DNA of 11,605 nucleotides, from NCBI GenBank assembly GCA_035531315.1, contig DATKTD010000173.1:1-11605 (forward strand), read 5' to 3'. Within the stretch, counting starts at the first letter, position 1. Every line of letters starts with the position of its first letter. The position numbers were made by a program, and so were the translations under genes. Below are positions 6,323-11,605 of the stretch, piece after piece. The stretch is from CAIJMU01 sp035531315 (lineage in GTDB: Bacteria > Spirochaetota > Spirochaetia > Treponematales > Rectinemataceae). A model generated the notes under the pieces. That model did no database searches. It was given only the letters and a program-made list of their open reading frames with translations, and was not told where the DNA came from.

Positions 6323-6913
6323 TCACCAATATCCCGACCATCCCTGACCGCCCTGTGCCGACCCTGGCGTCGGACCCATCGAGGAGGGGTCGTCAGGCAA
6401 GCCAGGCTTGCCTGAGGCTCCGGTCATGGCAGAGCCACCGAAGGGAGAATCGGGGCCGCCCGGCATCGAAGCCCGCTCCTGGCCGACGATCACGTAGGTC
6501 TTCCCATTTATGCTGAGTTCTTCGGGGATGAATATCAGGATTACCGGGGCCGATCCGGGGGCACCGACCGAGGCTTTTGCCAGGTCGGGGGCGCGGAGTA
6601 CCCTGCCCCTCGCGCTTACGGCCATACCGGCCTTGAATCCCTCCACATAGGCATAATAGTAGAAGCGGGGCATGACGATGAGGTAGGAGGTCTCGCCGAC
6701 CTTGATCACGGGCGCCTCGTCGACGAAGGCGAGGGTCCCTGACAGGCTGGCGGGGAGGAGTCTCTGAACGACGCCCGCTTGCGGCAGGGGGCCGGCCGGC
6801 ATGGCCTGCTGCGTCGTCCCCTGCGTCCCTGTCTGGGGCAGGGCGGACTGGGCCGAGACGACGAGGACCCCAGCGAGGGCCACCGCCAACGAAAACACGA
6901 TGAGACGTTTCAT
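6323..6913 (-). CDS. Predicted Sec-exported protein of unknown function
   Basis: This is a 196-residue protein with an N-terminal signal peptide (M-K-R-L-I-V-F then a hydrophobic core, likely cleaved after Ala21 or Ala24; no lipobox). The middle (about 56-148) is probably beta-rich, containing S-L-S-G-T-L-A-F-V-D, a T-S-Y-L-I-V segment, an unusual aromatic cluster F-Y-Y-Y-A-Y (84-89) and E-L-S-I-N-G-K-T-Y-V-I-V. This could be a small OB-like barrel, but that is a guess. The tail (about 149-196) is Gly/Pro/Ser-rich and ends W-S-G-Y-W. The start at 6913 is preceded on its strand by AAGGAG five bases upstream. An in-frame ATG at 6949 would add 12 residues and spoil the signal peptide. It converges with the histidine kinase and lies 129 bases downstream of the NtrC-type gene on the same strand. 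I do not recognise a family. Confidence 0.8.
   Translation of the reverse strand: MKRLIVFSLAVALAGVLVVSAQSALPQTGTQGTTQQAMPAGPLPQAGVVQRLLPASLSGTLAFVDEAPVIKVGETSYLIVMPRFYYYAYVEGFKAGMAVSARGRVLRAPDLAKASVGAPGSAPVILIFIPEELSINGKTYVIVGQERASMPGGPDSPFGGSAMTGASGKPGLPDDPSSMGPTPGSAQGGQGWSGYW
6393..6415. repeat. 23-base palindrome near the 3' end of exported-protein gene
   Basis: TCAGGCAAGCC, A, GGCTTGCCTGA: a perfect 11-base inverted repeat around one central base. It encodes S-G-K-P-G-L-P (residues 167-173) of the exported protein's low-complexity tail and lies 87 bases beyond the stop of the convergent kinase gene. There is no T-tract on either side, so a standard intrinsic terminator is not supported. 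Confidence 0.88.
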
Positions 6914-6948
6914 GGACACTCCTTGTCGGACCTGCGGCCCTGACAACA

Positions 6949-7007
6949 TGAAGTTAGTCGCCTGAAGTGAAGATGGGGTGAAGTGGCCGCGATGAAGGAG
7001 GTGAAGT
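6949..7007. repeat. Array of TGAAGT/ACTTCA hexamers in intergenic region
   Basis: TGAAGT occurs at 6949-6954, 6963-6968, 6979-6984 and 7002-7007, with a one-mismatch copy (TGAAGG) at 6993-6998. The spacing is 14, 16, 14 and 9 bases. On the minus strand these are ACTTCA direct repeats just upstream of the exported-protein gene that starts at 6913. Direct hexamer repeats are the kind of site bound by OmpR/PhoB-type regulators. A single TGAAGT (3968-3973) also lies in the lipoprotein/regulator divergent region. Confidence 0.5.
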
Positions 7008-7042
7008 TCGATTCCGCGTCTTTGCGGGTCGGGCGCCGCGCC

Positions 7043-8410
7043 TCAGTCTTCGGCCCTGTCCTCGAGTTCGTAGCGCCTGATCTTGTTGATGATAGTCCGG
7101 CGGCTGATGCCCAGCTCGGCGGCCGCCCTGCTGCGATTGCCATCCCATTTCTCGAGGGCCTCGAGGATGGCGGCCTTCTCGAGAACATCGAGGGCGGAGC
7201 TTCCTCCGTTCGTCGGCTCGCCGACGGCCCGCGATGGATCCGGGGCCCCTCCGCGTCGCGACGAGGCGAGGCCGAGCTCGGCTGCCTCGATGGTCCTTCC
7301 GCTTCCGAGAATCGAGGCCCTCTCGAGAATATTTTCGAGCTCCCTCACATTGCCGGGAAAGTCATAATGCCCGAGGGTGGCGAGGGCATCGGGGGAAAGA
7401 GTCCTCTCGGCCCCACCCGACCTGGCCATGATTCTTTCGAGGATGGCGCCGGCGAGGAGGGGAATGTCCTCCCGTCTCTCGCGGAGGGGCGGCACGCGGA
7501 TCCGGACGACATCGAGGCGGTAGTAGAGGTCCTCGCGGAAGCGGCCGGCGCGGAGTTCGGCCTCGAGGTCGCGGTTGGTGGCGGCGATGATCCTCGCCTC
7601 GACGGGAATGTCCCTGCTGCCGCCGAGCCTGCGAATTCTCCGCTCCTGGAGAACCCTGAGAAGTTTTACCTGGAGTCCCGCCCTCATCTCGCCAATCTCG
7701 TCGAGGAAGAGGCTCCCCGCACCGGCGAGTTCGAAGAGTCCAGCGCGCCGGGCATCGGCCCCGGTGAAGGCTCCCTTCTCATGGCCGAAGAGCTCGCTCT
7801 CCGCGAGGCTTTCGGGAAGGGCCCCGAGGTTCACCGCGACGAAGGCCTCGGCCGATCGGGGGGAGAGGGCGTGGATTTCCCGGGCGACGAGCTCCTTGCC
7901 CGTGCCGCTCTCGCCGGTGATGAGGACGGTGGCGCTTCCCGGTGCCGCCCTTTCGATGAGGGCCACGAGCCCGCGCATCGCGGGACCATCGCCGAGGAGG
8001 CCTCCGCCTATCGCGCTTGTCCGCCTTCCGGCCTCGACGAGATCCTCGCTCCTCCTGGCCTCGACGACGGCCCTCAGTCTTAGTACGAGTTCCGCCGGGT
8101 CGAAGGGCTTGATGAGGTAGTCGCTGGCCCCCGACTTGAGGGCGCGCACCGCGTCCTCCACCTCGCCGTGGGCCGAGATCATCACGACGGGAGTTCTCAG
8201 GCCCTCTCTCCGCATCCATTCGAGGAGGGACTGGCCGTCCATCCGGGGCATGCGGAGATCGAGGACGAGGGCGTCGAAGGCCTCCTCGCCGAGGAGGGCC
8301 ATCGCCTCATTCCCGTCGGCGGCGGTCGAGGCCTTCATGCCCTCGAGGGAAAGGAGGCGGGCGAGGGACTCGCGGATCGTCCTCTCGTCATCCACGACGA
8401 GGATCCTCAT
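7043..8410 (-). CDS. NtrC-family sigma54-dependent response regulator
   Basis: This 455-residue three-domain activator has a receiver (about 1-115) with Asp7/Asp8, phospho-acceptor Asp51 (L-V-L-D-L-R-M-P) and Lys101. The AAA+ sigma54-activator domain (about 137-370) has Walker A G-E-S-G-T-G-K-E (166-173), an intact G-A-F-T-G-A loop (213-218) that contacts sigma54, Walker B S-L-F-L-D-E-I-G (233-240) and F-P-G-N-V-R-E-L-E-N (351-360). A Fis-type helix-turn-helix closes the protein (about 424-446: N-R-S-R-A-A-A-E-L-G-I-S-R-R-T). Every catalytic motif is present, so it should activate sigma54 promoters when phosphorylated. Its ATG overlaps the stop of the upstream kinase gene (ATGA, 8407-8410), which makes the two a cognate pair. 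It is the last gene of the efflux-kinase operon. Confidence 0.96.
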   Translation of the reverse strand: MRILVVDDERTIRESLARLLSLEGMKASTAADGNEAMALLGEEAFDALVLDLRMPRMDGQSLLEWMRREGLRTPVVMISAHGEVEDAVRALKSGASDYLIKPFDPAELVLRLRAVVEARRSEDLVEAGRRTSAIGGGLLGDGPAMRGLVALIERAAPGSATVLITGESGTGKELVAREIHALSPRSAEAFVAVNLGALPESLAESELFGHEKGAFTGADARRAGLFELAGAGSLFLDEIGEMRAGLQVKLLRVLQERRIRRLGGSRDIPVEARIIAATNRDLEAELRAGRFREDLYYRLDVVRIRVPPLRERREDIPLLAGAILERIMARSGGAERTLSPDALATLGHYDFPGNVRELENILERASILGSGRTIEAAELGLASSRRGGAPDPSRAVGEPTNGGSSALDVLEKAAILEALEKWDGNRSRAAAELGISRRTIINKIRRYELEDRAED

Positions 8411-9759
8411 GCCGATCCCTCCTCCGCAGGTCGGCGCGGCCCTGAGCTCACGGGCAGGAGGAGGACGGACCGCACCCCACCTCCCTCGCGCGTTTCGAGT
8501 CTCACCTCGCCATCCGCCGCCCTCGCGAAGCGCCGCGAGATCGCCAGTCCGATGCCCGAGCCCGAGCTCTTCGTCGTGTAGAAGGGATCGAAGAGACGTT
8601 CTGCCTCGACTCCCCCGAGCCCCCTGCCCCGGTCGAGGATCTCGAGGACGAGCCTGTCCCCCTCGCGACCGAGGGAAATGCCGATCTCCGCCTCGGGGCC
8701 GCCGGATTCCAGCGCGTTACGAAGGAGGTTTTCGAGGATGGAGCGGAGACGCTCGGGATCGACAACGACCAATTGGTCTTTTATTTTTGTCGCGATTCCG
8801 GGATCCCTGCCGAGAAGGCGCCGCGCCGTTTCGCCGGCCGCCTCGGCGAGGGAGAGGGGGACGGGCCGGCCCCGCGGATCGCGGAGGAAGTCCCCCACGC
8901 GGCGGCTCAGGGCTCCGAGTCGCTCGACCTCGGCGTCGATGACATCGAGTTCGGGCGGTTTTTCGCCGGGAAACGACCTCGCGAGGAGGCTCGTCTGGAG
9001 CCTGATGGCGAGGAGGGGATTCTTGATCTCGTGGGCCAGGGTGCTGGCCGCGGTGCCGAGAACGACGAGGTTGCGCTGGGCTTCGAGGTCTGCCCGGTAT
9101 TCCGCGTTCCTGGCGATAAGGCGTCGGATGCCGAGGACGAGGGCGGCGATGCCCGCGAGACTGGCCGGAAAGAGAAAGGAGCGAAGCCGCTTGCCGCGGA
9201 ACCAGTCGGGCTGTCGCAGCTCGAGGTGGATGAACTCGCTGCGCTTGAGGATCTCGAAGAAGCCGCCGCGGTCGGGGGGGGGCTCGGGGCCCCGCCTCGC
9301 CGACTTGGGCGGGGGAGGGGGCCAGAGCCGCGAGGTCCTGATGAGGAGGACGACCGTGCCCTCCCTGTCCCTTTCGATGTAGCGACGTCCCCGATTGTCC
9401 TCTGTCTCCGTCCCAGCCGCCGCGGTCTCCGAGAGAGAGGAGGGCGGAACCCTTCCCCATGAATCGAGGAGGCTTCCGTCCGCCGCGTAGACGCCGAGGC
9501 CCGCGATCTTCGCCTGGAGCTCCTTGGACGCCTCGATGATCGAGGCGAAGCTCTCGTGGTCGCGGAGGCCGCCGAGAAGGGCGTTGAGGACGCCCTCCAT
9601 ATCGTTCCGGCTCTCGATGCGCCCGAGTTTGTCCGCCCCGTGAAAGATGAGGGTGGCCAGGGCTCCGGCGATCGCGATGACGAGGAGGGCGAGGAGGAGG
9701 GAGAGGCGCGAGGCTCCCTTCTTCGTCGGCTTATTTCCGCCTTCCCGGTCCTTCGCCAT
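8407..9759 (-). CDS. NtrB/ZraS-type membrane histidine kinase
   Basis: This is a 450-residue sensor kinase with TM1 at about residues 18-39 and TM2 at about 195-216, and a periplasmic domain of about 155 residues between them that contains a Pro-rich patch (W-P-P-P-P-P, 146-151). The cytoplasmic part has phospho-acceptor His243 (T-L-A-H-E-I-K-N-P-L-L-A-I-R-L), an N box (E-N-L-L-R-N-A-L-E, 343-351), G1 (D-R-G-R-G-L, 376-381), an F box (F-D-P-F-Y-T-T-K) and G2 (G-S-G-I-G-L-A-I, 400-407). The H-E-I-K-N-P-L type of H box is usual for kinases that pair with NtrC-like regulators. The ATG at 9759 has GGAT-like spacing upstream. A GTG at 9774 would add five residues and overlap the TolC stop as GTGA, so it is a real alternative. 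No HAMP domain is obvious. Confidence 0.94.
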   Translation of the reverse strand: MAKDREGGNKPTKKGASRLSLLLALLVIAIAGALATLIFHGADKLGRIESRNDMEGVLNALLGGLRDHESFASIIEASKELQAKIAGLGVYAADGSLLDSWGRVPPSSLSETAAAGTETEDNRGRRYIERDREGTVVLLIRTSRLWPPPPPKSARRGPEPPPDRGGFFEILKRSEFIHLELRQPDWFRGKRLRSFLFPASLAGIAALVLGIRRLIARNAEYRADLEAQRNLVVLGTAASTLAHEIKNPLLAIRLQTSLLARSFPGEKPPELDVIDAEVERLGALSRRVGDFLRDPRGRPVPLSLAEAAGETARRLLGRDPGIATKIKDQLVVVDPERLRSILENLLRNALESGGPEAEIGISLGREGDRLVLEILDRGRGLGGVEAERLFDPFYTTKSSGSGIGLAISRRFARAADGEVRLETREGGGVRSVLLLPVSSGPRRPAEEGSA

Positions 9760-9770
9760 TGCCCATCCTA

Positions 9771-11141
9771 TCACGGGAGAAGGTCCTGTAGGAGGAGCTT
9801 CCCCCCGGGGCCGAGCTCCTCGCCCAGGCTGCCGGCGAATGTGGCTCCTTCGTCGCCCACCAAGGCGCTCAGGCTCGAGAGTTCCTGAAGGAGGCCGTAG
9901 TGCGCCTCGATGAGCGCCTTCCGCGACGCGCCTACGGAGGCTGCCGCGTCCGAAAGCGAGGACACGGAGGCCGCGGAACGCTTGTAGGACTCGAGGACGG
10001 CCGAATAACTCTCCTCCGCGTAGTCGAGGGCGAGCTTGTCGGAGCCAACTGCCTCCGCGTCGGCGATGAGGTTGAAGAGGGACTCGCGCAGGTCGAGTTC
10101 CACGGTCCTGGCCGATTGTTCTGAGGCGAGCGAGGCCTTCTGGGCCTCGATGGCGGCGCTCTTTATGGACGAAGCCACGGTCCAGGGCGCGATGGCGAGA
10201 CTCGCCTGGAGGCCCACCGATGGTGTCGACGAAAGGTTGCCCGTCGCCGGATTCCAGTCGAGGGACTGACTCGCCTGGGCGGAGAGACTCGGCAGGCCAT
10301 CACTCTTGGCGAGATCGACCTGCCTGGCCGCCGCCTCGCTGGCGAATCTCGCCGCGGCCATGTCGGGATTGGAGGCTTGGGAAAGGCCGACAAGGCGGTC
10401 GGCCAAGGCCTGGATCGCGGCCGCGTCGAGGGCGGCTAGCCTGGTCGCGAGACTCTCCACCTTCGCCCCATCCAGCTCGGAGAGGCTGGCGCCCGGATCG
10501 ATGCCCGTGAGGGAGGCGAGCCTCGCCCTCGCTATGGAGCTGTCCCTTCTGGCTTGGACCAGGGAGGTCTGGGCCGTGGCGGCTTCCGATTGGGCCGAGA
10601 GGAGGTCGACGCGTGAGGCGATGCCCGCGTCGGTCCTGGCCTGGGCGAGGGCGAGGCGATCCTTGGCCGCGGCCAGATCCTGGCTTGCGGCCTCGATGCC
10701 GGCCTCGGCCTCGAGGACGGCATAGTAGGCCGAGTCGACATCGGCCTCCGCAGCGAGGAGGGCCGAGCGTGCCGAGGCGCGGGCGCCCTTCGTCGTGAGG
10801 GCGTCTATAGCCGCCTCGACGCCGTACCTTCCGCCGTCCCATATGAGCTGGGAGGCCGAGATGCTCGCGCTCACGCTCGGCAGCAGGCTACCCCCCTGCG
10901 CAAGACTGGCTCCCGATGCGGCCGATGCCTCGAAGCTCGGTAAGAGTTCCTGCGATAGGCGCTTTTCGGCCAGGGCGGCCTCGTCAGTGGAAAGGAGGGC
11001 CGTGTGCAAGGCACTGGAGCGCGAGAGGGCGAGGTCGCGGAGCTGGGCCAGGGAGAGGCTCCCCTCGGCCCAGGCCCTCCCCGCGAGGAGGAGCTTGGCG
11101 ACGAGGAGGCTGGCAAGACCGACTTTCGATATGCGGTTCAT
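9771..11141 (-). CDS. TolC-family outer-membrane efflux channel
   Basis: This 456-residue protein begins with a signal peptide (M-N-R-I-S-K then a hydrophobic core, cleavage near A-W-A | E-G, residue 25). The mature part has the internal repeat of the outer membrane efflux protein family: long Ala/Ser/Leu-rich helices with heptad character in each half (for instance about 105-200 and 330-430) joined by short beta segments such as S-A-S-I-S-A-S-Q-L-I-W-D-G-G and V-G-L-Q-A-S-L-A-I-A-P-W. TolC-like trimers form the periplasm-to-outside duct for type I secretion or tripartite pumps. AAGGA lies eight to nine bases before the ATG. It begins 13 bases after the stop of an FtsX-type permease and ends against the kinase gene, so all four genes probably share a transcript. 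The cargo cannot be read from the sequence. Confidence 0.92.
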   Translation of the reverse strand: MNRISKVGLASLLVAKLLLAGRAWAEGSLSLAQLRDLALSRSSALHTALLSTDEAALAEKRLSQELLPSFEASAASGASLAQGGSLLPSVSASISASQLIWDGGRYGVEAAIDALTTKGARASARSALLAAEADVDSAYYAVLEAEAGIEAASQDLAAAKDRLALAQARTDAGIASRVDLLSAQSEAATAQTSLVQARRDSSIARARLASLTGIDPGASLSELDGAKVESLATRLAALDAAAIQALADRLVGLSQASNPDMAAARFASEAAARQVDLAKSDGLPSLSAQASQSLDWNPATGNLSSTPSVGLQASLAIAPWTVASSIKSAAIEAQKASLASEQSARTVELDLRESLFNLIADAEAVGSDKLALDYAEESYSAVLESYKRSAASVSSLSDAAASVGASRKALIEAHYGLLQELSSLSALVGDEGATFAGSLGEELGPGGKLLLQDLLP

Positions 11142-11154
11142 GGTCTAATTCCTT

Positions 11155-11605
11155 TCATTCGTAGCGGAGGGCGTCGATGGGGTAGAGTCGAGCCGCTTTT
11201 CTCGCGGGATAATAGCCGAAGAATACGCCGACGGCCGCGGCGAAGAGGGCGGAGGCCGCGACGATGTCCGGCCTCACGACGGTCGGTGTGGAGGCGAAGG
11301 CGCCCAGTCCCCAGGTGACGAGGAAGGCGAGGGCGATGCCGATGGCCCCCCCGCCGAGGGAGAGGATGACCGACTCCGCGAGGAACTGGAGGAGGATGTC
11401 GCTCCGCCTCGCGCCGACGGCCAGCCTGATGCCGATCTCCCTCGTGCGTTCCGTCACCGACACGAGCATTATGTTCATGATGCCGATGCCGCCGACAATG
11501 AGGGACACGCCGGCGATGGCGGCCAGCAATGATGTGAGGGTCTTCGCGGTGGCCGACATCGTGGAGAGGATCTCCGCTTGGTTCATGATGTCGTAGTCGG
11601 CCGTG
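11155..11605 (-). CDS. MacB-like ABC transporter permease, C-terminal part (partial)
   Basis: The last 149 or so residues of an FtsX-domain ABC permease are visible; the gene's 5' end lies beyond the window, and the frame stays open to the edge (T-A-D-Y-D-I-M-N-Q-A-E-I-L…). The signature G-G-I-G-I-M-N-I-M-L-V-S-V-T-E-R-T-R-E-I-G followed by R-L-A-V-G-A-R-R is that of MacB/YknZ-type mechanotransmission transporters. The three closing membrane helices are visible, and the end reads P-A-R-K-A-A-R-L-Y-P-I-D-A-L-R-Y-E. Whether the ATPase domain is fused (MacB) or encoded separately (YknYZ type) cannot be seen. With the TolC-family gene 13 bases downstream, a tripartite export system is likely. The periplasmic adaptor is not in the window and may lie upstream. 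Confidence 0.93.
   Translation of the reverse strand, partial: TADYDIMNQAEILSTMSATAKTLTSLLAAIAGVSLIVGGIGIMNIMLVSVTERTREIGIRLAVGARRSDILLQFLAESVILSLGGGAIGIALAFLVTWGLGAFASTPTVVRPDIVAASALFAAAVGVFFGYYPARKAARLYPIDALRYE

Noticed and set aside
6914..7042. Sigma54 (-24/-12) promoter upstream of the exported-protein gene, which would make it a target of the NtrC-type activator
   Set aside because: No GG-N10-GC arrangement with a TGGC…TTGC-like sequence was found on the minus strand of this region by reading.
8767..8790. Palindrome GACCAATTGGTC followed on the + strand by TTTTATTTTT, resembling an intrinsic terminator
   Set aside because: The stem has no loop-forming centre, is short and AT-poor only at its ends, and it lies antisense within a conserved kinase coding region (residues A-T-K-I-K-D-Q-L-V). 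No + strand gene ends nearby.
9034..9047. GGCCAG…CTGGCC inverted repeat as another member of the palindrome group
   Set aside because: The 6-base stem is short, lies in a conserved part of the kinase gene near its H box, and is easily expected by chance in GC-rich coding DNA.

Overview
The window reads as a GC-rich (about two thirds G+C by eye), densely packed stretch of chromosome from a diderm bacterium. A TolC-family outer-membrane channel, an FtsX-type efflux permease, a lipoprotein with a clean lipobox and a Sec-exported protein all imply two membranes. The iron-sulfur operon is of the SufS/SufU (SUF-like) type. That type is best known from Gram-positives but also occurs in some diderm lineages such as Spirochaetota. 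The combination, and the style of the first histidine kinase, make a GC-rich spirochaete a reasonable guess, but no sequence here proves the taxon. There is no rRNA, tRNA, CRISPR array, transposase or phage gene, and no gap over 300 bases between genes.

Region 1 (1-3199, + strand) is the distal part of a suf operon: the last codons of sufB, then sufD, a small Rieske [2Fe-2S] protein, sufS and sufU. Neighbouring genes overlap by 4 bases or are 1 base apart, so they are probably translationally coupled. SufS (cysteine desulfurase) with SufU (sulfur-transfer partner) would feed persulfide to the SufB-SufD(-SufC) scaffold. The Rieske protein is either a client or an electron carrier.

Region 2 (3212-6913) is a two-component system on the + strand: an OmpR/PhoB-type regulator followed by a membrane histidine kinase. 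It is framed by two minus-strand genes for exported proteins of unknown function. One is a lipoprotein divergent from the regulator; the other is a Sec-exported protein convergent with the kinase. Both exported proteins, and the kinase's periplasmic loop, carry Gly/Pro-rich low-complexity segments whose DNA contains perfect inverted repeats. This suggests an envelope-sensing module.

Region 3 (7043-11605, - strand) is a second operon, read right to left. It starts with the C-terminal end of a MacB-like permease (cut by the window edge), then a TolC-family channel, a membrane histidine kinase and an NtrC-family sigma54-dependent activator. The last two genes overlap by 4 bases. The activator, kinase and efflux parts probably form one regulated export system.

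Nothing here is a clearly new defence or mobile system. The most interesting leads are the coding-sequence palindromes in exported-protein genes, the 21-base in-frame hairpin repeat in a sensor domain, the ACTTCA hexamer array upstream of the exported-protein gene, and the candidate two-component/exported-protein module.
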